From positions 91,549-155,548 of the forward strand of contig JAJVIH010000020.1 of NCBI GenBank assembly GCA_022072125.1: a stretch of 64,000 bases of DNA. Reading direction: 5' to 3'. A program made the translations under genes and the position numbers. How positions within the stretch are numbered: the first letter of the stretch is position 1; every line of letters starts with the position of its first letter. The DNA comes from Myxococcota bacterium (GTDB taxonomy: Bacteria; Myxococcota; JAJVIH01). The notes beneath the pieces are model-generated. The model was given only the letters and a program-made list of their open reading frames with translations. It searched no databases and was not told the DNA's origin. Shown here in pieces: positions 8,101 through 16,480 of this stretch.

Positions 8101-11100
8101 GACATTCAGGTTGGTGTTGGCCTTCACCGCCGGAGCGTTTTCAGAAGCCACGTTGACCTGCACTGTCTCCTGCACCGTGCCGGCGGTCACCGTGTAGCTG
8201 AAATCGCCATTGGTCAGCGGAGCCTGACGGTTGGCGAGCCCGGGGTTGGAATCCGCCGGCGCGGTGATCCGTGTTCCGTTGGCCTGGCTCAACTCATCCG
8301 TGCCATTGGCGTTGAGGCCAACGGTGACATTCGACAAATAATCGGCGGAGTTGGTGACCTTGTTGTTGTACAGGTCGAAGGCCGAACCCGAAATCGTCGA
8401 AGTCGAGGTGTTGTCCGCTGGGATGGACTGCAGGTTCGCCTGAATGGTGTACGAAGACGGCTCCGCGGGCTTGAGAGTGATGTTGGAGGTTGAACTGATC
8501 GCCGTGGAGGTGATCGTTCCGGTCAGCACATAGTCATGGGTGGCGTCCGTCAGGTTTTTGCGTTGCGAAACCCTGGCGAAGGTCGCCTTGCCGCCCACCG
8601 ACACATCGCCATTGACCGTCGCGGTCGCCACGGAAGAAGCAGAGGAGACGCCGGCCAGGAAGAATTTGTTGTCGTCCCCGGCGGAAGTCAGGGTGACGCT
8701 GTCGCCATGAATCAGGCGGGGCGCGCCCTGGGCGTCGGTCGGGGTGACCACCACATCCACTTCCTCGCCCGCTTTCCAGGTGGTTTTCGCTGGCGTCACC
8801 GTGACACCGGCGACCGCGCCGGCTTCCACCGTCACCGTAGCGCTGTTTCCAGAGGAAGAGGAAGCGGGCTGGGCCTGCACGGCGGTCACGCTGATGCGTC
8901 CCGTGCCCTGGTTCTGGCCATTGGCGCGCACATTGAAGCTGAGCATGCCCCCGTTCACCGCCACCTGATGGCCCGCGGTTCCCGCGTCGGCGTCGGCTTC
9001 CACCACGTCCATATTGTTCAATGGACCAAAGGTATCCGTGATGAATCCGATGGTGAACAAGGTTCCGTTGGCGAGGGTGTTGCCGAAGCGGTCCTTCAGC
9101 GTATCGGTGGTGACGGAAGTGGTGCGGGCGGCGGTGTTGCCCGTCCAGCCGCCGGAATTGGGCCGCAGGGTGGCCGTGCCGCGGGTCACCGTGATGGTCT
9201 GGTTGCCGGGCTTGGAGGGCGTTACCGTGATGGTCTGGGTCTTGTTGATGGAACCCGAAACCGCGCGCAGGGTGAAGTTCTCCGCGATGATGTAGTAGCG
9301 GCCCGCGAAAGTGACGGAACCCGCGGGTTGCGCTGAAGTTCCGCTGAAGGGCGTTCCCGCGGTTCCCGGCTCCGGTCCGGTGCGCAGGGTGCTGGTGCCG
9401 CCGGTGGCGTCAAGGTCAACCGGGTCGGCTTCCAGTTCGCGCGGGGCGTCATACTGATCGCGGGCGACCACTTTGACATCAATATTTTCTCCCGCTTCCC
9501 AGGTGGTTTTGTTGGGCGTGAACTGGAAGGCCAGGTTGTTCAGGCCGTAGGCGCCCACCTTCACCGCGCTGGCCGCCTGGACACGGGTTCCGTCATTCAA
9601 CGGATTGCCGCTTCCATCCACGGACTCGGTATTGATGTACTGGCAGCCCTGGGTGGCCCCACCCTGCAACTTGATGGTGATCTTGCCATCCACATCGGTG
9701 GTTTTGGTGGTGACCTTGTCGTTTTCCGGATCGTCATCGGAATGGATGCGGGAATTGGAGGAGCGCAGCGTGGTGAAGTTGTCGCATACGGTATGACCGT
9801 TCACGATCTTGGTGTAACTCGCCGACAGCGGATTATCCGCCAGGGTCACCAGCACGCGGGTGCCGGTGGCGGCGATATTCTCGAAGCGGTCGCGCAGCGC
9901 CGTGGAGGTGAAGGTCTTGATATGCTCATTGGCGGTGGTGGCCGCGCCAAAATCGTTGTGGATGATCATGGCAGGAGCGCCGCCGCCGCCGGGGTTGTCC
10001 GTGGTGTTGAACTTCACATCGTGAGTATCGGACGGCGCCGCCGGATCCACGGTTATCAGGGCGGTCTGAGAGTTCACCGCTCCCACCGTGGAGCGCAGGT
10101 TGAATGTACCGCGCTTCCGGTAGTTGATATTGTTGAAGGTTGCGTCGCCGGTTCCCAGGGTGGGATTTCCCGTGATGGTGGATGGCGTCGAGCCGGTCCC
10201 CTGCCACAATCCCTGCTGGAAGGTGGTGGTCTTGACCAGGGTGGGGTTGGCGGCGTCCAAGGTAATGGTGTCGGTGTCCATCAACCGCTTGAGACCATAC
10301 TGATCACGGGGGGTCACGGTGATGGTGAAAAGCTGGCCCGCCGTCCAGGTGGTGGTGTTGGGGTTGAGACCGATATCGAAGCTGACAATCGGACCTCCCG
10401 ATACCTTGAAATTCTGGCCCAGCCTGCTGGACAGATTGGGATCCTTCCATTCGAGTTGGCGCTCGCAATCGTTGTCGCGGGTGGAATCGTTGACCGCCAA
10501 ATCCGGCAGTTCCACCGCGCTCACGAAGAAGCGGCCAAAGCCCTGGGTCGCGCCGGATTTCAGCACGAACGAAACCTGGCTGTTGGCGTCGGTCTTGAGT
10601 TGGACGCCGCTGATCGTGCTATCCGCATCCGTCACTCCTTCAAAATCGGAGCCGGTCGCCGGGAAGGGCTGGCGGACCGCATCCAGCGTGTCGGTGGAGG
10701 AATAACTGACCGTCACCAGCACGTTGGCGCCAACCAGGTTGCCCTTGATGTCCTTCAATTGCGATGAAGTGAGGGTAAAACGTTTTTCCGCATTGGTGGG
10801 ACCCGCCACATCCGGATGGGCGCGCACATCCACGCCCGCCACGCTGGTGCGCAGCGGTTGGGTATTGGCCGTGCAGTTGGATGGCGTGCTGAAGGTTCCC
10901 GCGGCGGGCGGCCCGGGGTTCACGGTGGTGATGGCGATGGTGGTCGCGGGCAGGCTCCCGCCCGAGATCGAAAATTCCAGCGGCTTGGTGCGTTCCAGAT
11001 AACGGAAGCCGGTCCAGGTGGCCTGTCCGGAAGAGACGGTTTTGGTGGACGGCAGGGTCAGTTCCGGCGGCCCTGGCAGGAAATCGCCGTTGGCGCCCTT

Positions 11101-14100
11101 GCCCGCCGAGAAGGACAATTGGAGTTGGGTGCTGTTGTTGGTGGTGACGATATTGCCAAAGGAATCCTTCAATTGCGCCGTGACATTGAACCGCTGACCC
11201 ACCCGGATGGTCTGGTTGGCGACCAGGACGACGCTGGCGGCGGCCCCCGGCAGCACGGTGATCACCTTGGAACCCGTGCCCACCCCTCCCGGACCAGTGA
11301 CATTGATGGTCAGGCTGCCCGCCTGCTGGCCCACGTCAATTTCAAAACTGATCGATCCGTTCGCCGGGGTGACCTGATGGCCCCCCGCCGCGGCGTCCGC
11401 GTCCGAGGAGACAAAGGTTCCCGCTGTCAACGTCGCGGTGAGATTGGGCTTGGCGTTCACCGGGTTGCCCTGCGCATCCTTGATGTCGGTGCAGGTGATG
11501 GTGACGCGCGTGTTGACCGTCGGCGTATCGCTGGAGGAGGTGCAGTTGAAGGTTCCGGCCGGGTTGCCCGGGATGAGGGTGATGCCCACCGATCCCGTGG
11601 CGGTGGAGCCCTCGCGGCGGCCGCGCAGGGTGACGGTCGCGTTGCCAGGGGTCTTGGAGGATTTGTAGGTCACGCAGATTTTCTGCGCGCTGGCCTTGAC
11701 CTCCACCACGCCAGTGGTGGCGGGATCGTCATCCGGCGATGACAGGGTTCCGCCGCCCGTCAGGGAGGCCTCGAATACCTCTCCGTTGGGAACCAGGTTG
11801 CCCTGGGCGTCCTTGAGATTTTCGGAACAGACCTGCGAGGTGCTGACCTCGTCGGCGACAATTTCGCTTGGCGTCGCGGTGACCGTGAGCGTACCAGCCG
11901 GCGGACCGGAGATGAGATCAAAATTGAGCGATCCGGTCGCCGTCCCCGGGGCCGCGGCGGCAGCCGTGAAGTTGGCTGTTCCGGTTTGGTTGGGCGCCCG
12001 CACTTCCACCGTAACCACGCCGTTGTTGACGGCGACCTGAACGCCGGGTTCGGGTCCCACGTCCACGGCGTTGATATTCAGGCTTCCCGTGGAGGTCAGG
12101 GTGATCAGGGTTCCATCGCGCACAAGCTGGTTGGCGGAGTCGCGCACCGGCCCGATGTCCACGGTGGTGGAATCCACGCCATTGGCTACCAGGGTTGTCT
12201 TCCCCGCTTTCAGCGGAATCGAACCCACGGCGGGCCCAAGGGTGATCACATCGCGGCAGACTTCCTCGGAACTGTTGGCGCCGTCGTAAACCGTCAGGCA
12301 GAAGCTGAGTTGTCCGCCTTCATTGGGAGCGATGAACTGGGCGTGCGCCGAATTGACGCCCTGCAGGTTCACGTTGCCGGTGCGCACGCGCCAGACATAG
12401 GTGATCTGCCCGCCCTGCGGCTGGAAGCTGCCAGATCCATCCAGTTCCACCACGTCGCCAAAGCTGGGGGTGGCGCCGGGGCGCGAACGGTTGTTGACCG
12501 CGTTGATAATGGCCACCGGCGGCGTGGCGGGAAACGGCGATCCGACTTCGACGGAGACCAGCGCGGGGGCGCTGTTGGCCTTGCCATCGTTCACCACCAG
12601 CGAAAACACCATGCGGTCTGAACTGCCCGGGGCCGTGAATCGCGGCGTGGCCGAACGCGGATCCGTCAGGGGGGCGAAAATGCCCTGGACCTGCACCCAG
12701 CGGTAATTGATGTTGTCGCCATCCGGGTCGCGGGAACCCGTGCCGTTCAGGGTCACCACCTGGTTGACGCCAATCTTGATGGGATCTCCCGCGTTGGCCA
12801 CTGGCGGCCGGTTGGTGACCTCGTTGGCGACGATGATCTTCACCTTGGATTCGGAGGAAGACAGGATGCCATCGTTGACGATCAGGCCGAACTCCATGGT
12901 TTGCGGTTTGTCCGGAGCGACGAAAATCGGGTTGACGGTGCGCGGTCCGCTGATCTTGACGACATCACCGCTGATCTGACGCCAGTTGTAGAAAAGGGTG
13001 TCCCCATCATTGTCAAAAGAACCCGCGCCATAGAGGGTGACCTGGGCGCCCGGCGCCACTGTCTGCTGAACCCCCGAGTTGGCCTCGGGCGGAAGATTGC
13101 CGCGCTTGACGCGCACGGAAACGAAATCGGGCGAACTGTTGCTCTTTCCATCGCTGACGATGAGCGCGAACTCATAAAACCCATCCGTGTTGAACGATGG
13201 CGTCGTAATGGAGACGGATTCGCGGTTCTCCAGAACAATCACTTCGGGCCCTGCAACCTGGCTCCAAGTGTAGGTCAGCCTGTCCCGATCGGGATCAAAG
13301 CTCCGCGAGCCGCTCAGGGTGACGCTCTGCCCGACGTTGATGACGCGGTCTTCGCCGGCGCTGGCTACCGGAGAACGGTTGGTTTCATCGGGCCGGGCGT
13401 TGACGGTCACCGTGGCGGGGTTGCTGGAATCCAGGCCATCGGAAACGGTCACGGCGAACTGGTATTCGCCGGAAGAGGCCGCCCTGAACCAGGGGAAGGC
13501 GCTGTTCTGGTTGTTCAGGGACACCGTGGTTCCACTCACCTGCTTCCACGTGTGGAAGATGCGATCATTTTCCGGGTCGGTGGACGCGGAAGAATTCATG
13601 ATCACGATGGTTCCCGTACGCACGGACATGGGAGTCATCACCTTGGCCAGGGGGGGGCGATTTTCCTTCTTCACAATGGTGATGCGAACAATGTCTTCCT
13701 TGCTCGACACTTCACCGTCAAACACCGTCAGGGAGAAATCCACCGAAGTGTCGCGGGGCACGTCGGGCGCGGTGAACGTGGGATTGGCCGCCGTGTTGGA
13801 GTTGAGCCGGATGCTTTCCGGTCCCGACATTTTCACCCAGCGGTAGGTCAACGGCTTTCCTTCCGGGTCGAACGAAGCGGCGCCATCCAACTGAACAAGC
13901 TGATTGGGCTTCACGCGCTGATCGGGACCGGCGTTGGCGACCGGCGGCAGGTTCTTGAATTCGCGGACCACAAAAATGGTCACCCGGTCCGGCTTGGAAG
14001 GAATGCCATCCGAATTGGTGACAACCAGATCGAAATTCAGCGTCACTTCACGCTCGGGAGCGGTGAACCGCGCCACCGCCTCGGCCCGTCCGGTGATGGT

Positions 14101-14994
14101 CACACCCACCGGATCCGAAGGATCCTGACGCCAGTCATAACGCAATTGCAGGTTATTGGGATCACTGGACTGGGAGCCGTCGAGGATCACCACCTGCGAG
14201 AACCCCACTGTCTGGTCCGGACCCGCATTGGCGACGCCAGGGACCCTCGCCCGCTGAACCAGGAACTGGTAGGTTTCGGAGGCCCGCCCGCCGCGTCCAT
14301 CCTCGACCACCAATTCAATTTCCATCCGGGTTTCCGTGGCGGGAGCGGTGAACACCAGGATGGGCGCCCGTGAATCCTCAATTGTCGCCTTGGGACCGCC
14401 ATCCTTCTGAACCCACTGATACGTCAGTTGGTCGCCGTCGGGGTCCGTGGCCTGGGGATCCAGTTCAACCCGTTGCTGGAAATTGACCACCCGGGAGCTG
14501 TTCTTGGTTGCAATGACAGGATTGTTGTTGGGCGGCCCAACATCGGGAGTCACATCCGGAGTATCGGCGTCCGTCCCGGTAGCGGCGTCGGCGTCCACGC
14601 CTCCGTCGCTGGGAGGCGGACGTTCGGCGTCCAGGACCCGGATTTCAACAATATCCGGATTGGAGTCGCTGACGCCGTTGTTCACCACCAGGGCGACCAG
14701 GTGAACGCCCGGCTGGGAAGGAATAAAACTGGTCGAGGCTTTGGATTCCGGATTGGGCAGGGCGGAATTCTGGGGCTGGCGGATAAAGGACCATGTATAG
14801 GTCAACTGGCGGTTCTTCGAGTCGCTGCTGCCGCTGCCATCCAGGGTGACAGGATCGCCTACTCTGCCAATTTTGTTCTCACCCGCAATCGCGATGGGGA
14901 GTTCTTCCGCATCTATGGTAGGCGGAACACAACCAGCCCCCCACATGGAAAGAACAAGAATACCCGTTACGGCAAGAGAAAGACGCTTGCTCAT
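5158..14994 (-). CDS. Giant surface-type lipoprotein: nine PKD-like domains, Ig-like array, propeller-like C-terminus
   Basis: About 3,278 residues from the ATG at 14994. This start gives a clean lipoprotein signal (MSKRLSLAVTGILVLSMWGAGC, Cys at residue 22); the open frame runs 35 codons further upstream without a signal. Residues about 32-923 are nine PKD/K319-like domains of about 95 residues (PPVANAGPDQ ... DPDGDxLTYxW ... FTAP ... LxVxDGxxxS). Residues about 923-2898 are many Big-1/invasin-like beta domains with DxxGN motifs, including a repeated TTWxAG unit. The last 380 residues read like a propeller or observation-type repeat (GLYRMGN, DVWFTADNSLGRF). Such proteins are normally cell-surface adhesins or stalks. 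Divergent from the FecR/TPR-barrel pair, with which it may be exported. Confidence 0.85.
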   Translation of the reverse strand: MSKRLSLAVTGILVLSMWGAGCVPPTIDAEELPIAIAGENKIGRVGDPVTLDGSGSSDSKNRQLTYTWSFIRQPQNSALPNPESKASTSFIPSQPGVHLVALVVNNGVSDSNPDIVEIRVLDAERPPPSDGGVDADAATGTDADTPDVTPDVGPPNNNPVIATKNSSRVVNFQQRVELDPQATDPDGDQLTYQWVQKDGGPKATIEDSRAPILVFTAPATETRMEIELVVEDGRGGRASETYQFLVQRARVPGVANAGPDQTVGFSQVVILDGSQSSDPNNLQLRYDWRQDPSDPVGVTITGRAEAVARFTAPEREVTLNFDLVVTNSDGIPSKPDRVTIFVVREFKNLPPVANAGPDQRVKPNQLVQLDGAASFDPEGKPLTYRWVKMSGPESIRLNSNTAANPTFTAPDVPRDTSVDFSLTVFDGEVSSKEDIVRITIVKKENRPPLAKVMTPMSVRTGTIVIMNSSASTDPENDRIFHTWKQVSGTTVSLNNQNSAFPWFRAASSGEYQFAVTVSDGLDSSNPATVTVNARPDETNRSPVASAGEDRVINVGQSVTLSGSRSFDPDRDRLTYTWSQVAGPEVIVLENRESVSITTPSFNTDGFYEFALIVSDGKSNSSPDFVSVRVKRGNLPPEANSGVQQTVAPGAQVTLYGAGSFDNDGDTLFYNWRQISGDVVKISGPRTVNPIFVAPDKPQTMEFGLIVNDGILSSSESKVKIIVANEVTNRPPVANAGDPIKIGVNQVVTLNGTGSRDPDGDNINYRWVQVQGIFAPLTDPRSATPRFTAPGSSDRMVFSLVVNDGKANSAPALVSVEVGSPFPATPPVAIINAVNNRSRPGATPSFGDVVELDGSGSFQPQGGQITYVWRVRTGNVNLQGVNSAHAQFIAPNEGGQLSFCLTVYDGANSSEEVCRDVITLGPAVGSIPLKAGKTTLVANGVDSTTVDIGPVRDSANQLVRDGTLITLTSTGSLNINAVDVGPEPGVQVAVNNGVVTVEVRAPNQTGTANFTAAAAAPGTATGSLNFDLISGPPAGTLTVTATPSEIVADEVSTSQVCSENLKDAQGNLVPNGEVFEASLTGGGTLSSPDDDPATTGVVEVKASAQKICVTYKSSKTPGNATVTLRGRREGSTATGSVGITLIPGNPAGTFNCTSSSDTPTVNTRVTITCTDIKDAQGNPVNAKPNLTATLTAGTFVSSDADAAAGGHQVTPANGSISFEIDVGQQAGSLTINVTGPGGVGTGSKVITVLPGAAASVVLVANQTIRVGQRFNVTAQLKDSFGNIVTTNNSTQLQLSFSAGKGANGDFLPGPPELTLPSTKTVSSGQATWTGFRYLERTKPLEFSISGGSLPATTIAITTVNPGPPAAGTFSTPSNCTANTQPLRTSVAGVDVRAHPDVAGPTNAEKRFTLTSSQLKDIKGNLVGANVLVTVSYSSTDTLDAVRQPFPATGSDFEGVTDADSTISGVQLKTDANSQVSFVLKSGATQGFGRFFVSAVELPDLAVNDSTRDNDCERQLEWKDPNLSSRLGQNFKVSGGPIVSFDIGLNPNTTTWTAGQLFTITVTPRDQYGLKRLMDTDTITLDAANPTLVKTTTFQQGLWQGTGSTPSTITGNPTLGTGDATFNNINYRKRGTFNLRSTVGAVNSQTALITVDPAAPSDTHDVKFNTTDNPGGGGAPAMIIHNDFGAATTANEHIKTFTSTALRDRFENIAATGTRVLVTLADNPLSASYTKIVNGHTVCDNFTTLRSSNSRIHSDDDPENDKVTTKTTDVDGKITIKLQGGATQGCQYINTESVDGSGNPLNDGTRVQAASAVKVGAYGLNNLAFQFTPNKTTWEAGENIDVKVVARDQYDAPRELEADPVDLDATGGTSTLRTGPEPGTAGTPFSGTSAQPAGSVTFAGRYYIIAENFTLRAVSGSINKTQTITVTPSKPGNQTITVTRGTATLRPNSGGWTGNTAARTTSVTTDTLKDRFGNTLANGTLFTIGFITDTFGPLNNMDVVEADADAGTAGHQVAVNGGMLSFNVRANGQNQGTGRISVTAVQAQPASSSSGNSATVTVEAGAVAGVTVTPAKTTWKAGEEVDVVVTPTDAQGAPRLIHGDSVTLTSAGDDNKFFLAGVSSASSVATATVNGDVSVGGKATFARVSQRKNLTDATHDYVLTGTITSTAISSTSNITLKPAEPSSYTIQANLQSIPADNTSTSTISGSAFDLYNNKVTNSADYLSNVTVGLNANGTDELSQANGTRITAPADSNPGLANRQAPLTNGDFSYTVTAGTVQETVQVNVASENAPAVKANTNLNVGFGAAAKLAFSTLPPTSVPSTDKWNDFVVEVRDSSDRWVSNDNGRSIKIVLRSGTAGNFTFTSQSANTVNGRATFTKTGNAFQHTKVETIQIRGEENTGSPTLTSTSDHSINITPGAAVSLSVDTQAGALTAGTSYDIVVEALDQNGNRATGYTGTVNFDWTCKLTGDTPGSGSIASGDLGIKSFSGRFTPKVASPPNCTLSATDSVTGSITGSKTNIVVNAAAANKIVFKRGATTTVDTPVIASAVASANLKMGGNPVRIEVQDQFGNPKNMASSNISIQAFNAGTDAAMTGTGVLDGTTSGGTAGGSFVDFTISERQVVQNTSPKGRMYLRATITPSIPNSTVDSNVIEVRPAAADTSKFQITTLDAPSTRSGVECLLNDNTESLSVTVQARDQFDNPVDGTLAPNSGYQVDGCTTSGLFTGGGARRQVTVNSSGNANFTVRVASGQPTGAQQVKFHGQGNDSCTASVVTGNFFVGPNNALVAVASPSSQTVMIGDTVKVIGKDSYGPGCTATVPNLEWTVTSGKAQEFIDPKTYASRGTTLQVTGATGEAIFVACQQTKDCGATENLTVRLQAKTTSPPLTSPAQNITVTINGFSKIASAPGNIRSVDVVPSTSGTNAADVFMVKDGCSGADNTCKDMYWYHWNTNDNLITTSTNPPLANGGLGKVFATSGLVYFGEDAPTGPAALLFSLNPSNAAVQGENGVEAALSSVADDITAFGSDGSNLYVGTRDGYTQANLTSLAITSPSFKCLEGTDGTADDPTLNGFEFAGGVMWAALGNDANGLRRVPNYNNRTNCDTSTVAFDFFGGNDNVIEVGRGASNNLWLTAQNQGVVKINDFTTFTSSSDASSSAKRTIYSSSGTDGLTTGPRHPMLTAMYVDPSTTPNNNPVDSTKKDVWFTADNSLGRFKAPYDQIVWENENAGFFNYRASIFGIGSSVTKINDVAVWHDPATGRREVWIATDDGLYRMGNFAATGDRSP
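8480..10640 (-). repeat. Two-domain super-repeat (TTWxAG units) within the giant lipoprotein
   Basis: Three copies of a higher-order unit of about 240-285 residues. Each contains a segment built on NxTTWxAG followed by DQY/DAQ-G-PRxxxxD (TTWTAGQ near 10350, TTWEAGE near 9500, TTWKAGE near 8775). Between them lies a second domain with a TLKDRFGN-like motif (ALRDRFEN, LKDRFGN). Spacing is about 850 then 725 bases. Confidence 0.65.
12226..14901 (-). repeat. Array of nine PKD-like domains within the giant lipoprotein
   Basis: Nine consecutive divergent units of about 90-105 codons, each with a start like PPVANAG, a core DPDGDxLTYxW and an end like FxLxVxDGxxxSxPDxVxVxV. The fifth unit (PPLAKVMTPMSVR) and the ninth (with a longer loop, RSRPGATPSF) diverge most. 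DNA identity between units is low, so this is an old duplication, not a recent tandem repeat. Confidence 0.8.
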
Positions 14995-15218
14995 TGGATC
15001 ACCCGGTGAAAAACCTCCCTTCCCTCCATTAGGAGGAAAGAGAGGTCCCGCTTCTGCTTCCAAATTGTACACCCAATGCAATCCTACCGGTGGCTCCATG
15101 GCCGGTCAAATTAAGGCGGCCAGATTGGGCGCGTATCCGGATGCTTTATCCCGGGATTCCATGTTTCGTCCGCCCCTTTCCCTGGCCCCGCCGGGGAATA
15201 CGGATGCATGACCCGTCC

Positions 15219-15246
15219 TTGACACCCTTCATGCAGGGGCGATACT
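15219..15246 (+). promoter_or_regulatory. Predicted sigma70-type promoter for the FecR/TPR-barrel operon
   Basis: A perfect -35 TTGACA at 15219-15224, 16 bases, then GATACT at 15241-15246 (4 of 6 matches, with the key A and T). Transcription would start near 15253, about 32 bases before the chosen FecR start at 15285. Confidence 0.6.
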
Positions 15247-15284
15247 TGACCGGATACTGGCCCAGACTGACGCATGGGGCGCTG

Positions 15285-16472
15285 ATGATGCTCGTACATT
15301 CAAAATTCTCCTGCCTCGCCATTGCAATCGCAGCCCTGATTCCGGTCCAGGCCGGAGCCGCCGAACCACAGGTGGGGAAAGTGGCCGCCATTCGCGGTCC
15401 GGCGACCATCACCCGCGCCGACGGGGTGACCGTGGACGCCAAACCCGCCATGCCGGTGTACCGCAAGGACCGGATTTCCACTGGCAAGGCAGGGCGCATC
15501 AAGATCATGATGAACGACGACACCATCCTAAATTTGGCGCCATTCAGCATCATGGCGGTGTCAGCTCATGATCACGACAGCCAGAATCGCAAACGGCAGT
15601 CGTCCATGGAACTGGTCCGGGGCCGCCTGTCCACGCTGGTCACCAAGGCGTTCACCTCGGATTCCGAGTTCAAGATTCGCACCCCCACCGCCGTCGCCGG
15701 CGTTCGCGGCACCTGGTTCGTGGTGACGGTTTCCGCCACGCCCAATGGATATGATGAACAGATGGCCGCCTTGCCGCCCATCGAAGGCGACATGAATTTC
15801 ACCGAACTGCTGACCATAGAAGGAACGGTGGAAGTGCAGAGCACCACCGTCCCCAACGGGCCGGTGGTGCAGGTCCCGGCGGGAACCTTCAGCAATATCA
15901 ACAAGGGGGCCAATCCCACGCCGCCCGAAAAGGCCGCCAAGGACAAGGTCGAGGGTGTTTTGCAAAAAGCGAAGATGGGACGCAGCCAGGGTGAATCCCC
16001 CACCGATGATTTTGGTCCCGGCAACCTGCAGGACAGCGAATTCACCCAGGCCGAACAGAACGCCCAGTTACCCGACAGTGAAACCGGCACTGGCCGCTCG
16101 GCCATGTCCAGCGGCGGTTCCTCCGGACAAGGCGGAAGCTCGGGTCAGGGTGGTGGTTCTAGCGGCGGCGAAGGTGGCTCCACCGGGGGCGGGGCGACTG
16201 GCGGTTCCACTGGCGATGGCCTGGCTTCCGGCGGCGGACCTGGCGGCGGCGAAGGAGGAGGAGGGCTGGGCGGCGATACCGGCGGGGGGCTTGCCAATCA
16301 GGTGGACAATATCAACAACCCTTCTCCGGACTCGCTGGCGGGCAACGTCAACAACGGCCCCCCCGCCAACCAGGCGGCCACCGACGTGGGCGGAAGGACG
16401 GAGACCTCCACTGGCGCGGCCGTGACCGTGGATATCGTATTTCCCCAACCCCCCGCTCCTCCCGCGCGCTGA
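15285..16472 (+). CDS. Secreted FecR-domain protein with Gly/Ser-rich tail
   Basis: 395 residues from the ATG at 15285 (or 15288), which begins a signal peptide (MMLVHSKFSCLAIAIAALIPV, cleaved near QAGA). The open frame extends upstream, but only this start gives a leader, and a promoter sits just before it. The FecR domain (about residues 40-195) contains the hallmark RTPTAVAGVRGTWF (about residue 132). Residues about 270-355 are almost purely Gly, Ser and Gln, then a short C-terminus. FecR domains of this standalone secreted type differ from the sigma-regulator FecR; their role is poorly known. It is followed 8 bases later by the TPR-barrel gene, so the two are an operon. Confidence 0.85.
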   Translation: MMLVHSKFSCLAIAIAALIPVQAGAAEPQVGKVAAIRGPATITRADGVTVDAKPAMPVYRKDRISTGKAGRIKIMMNDDTILNLAPFSIMAVSAHDHDSQNRKRQSSMELVRGRLSTLVTKAFTSDSEFKIRTPTAVAGVRGTWFVVTVSATPNGYDEQMAALPPIEGDMNFTELLTIEGTVEVQSTTVPNGPVVQVPAGTFSNINKGANPTPPEKAAKDKVEGVLQKAKMGRSQGESPTDDFGPGNLQDSEFTQAEQNAQLPDSETGTGRSAMSSGGSSGQGGSSGQGGGSSGGEGGSTGGGATGGSTGDGLASGGGPGGGEGGGGLGGDTGGGLANQVDNINNPSPDSLAGNVNNGPPANQAATDVGGRTETSTGAAVTVDIVFPQPPAPPAR

Positions 16473-16480
16473 AAGGCCGG

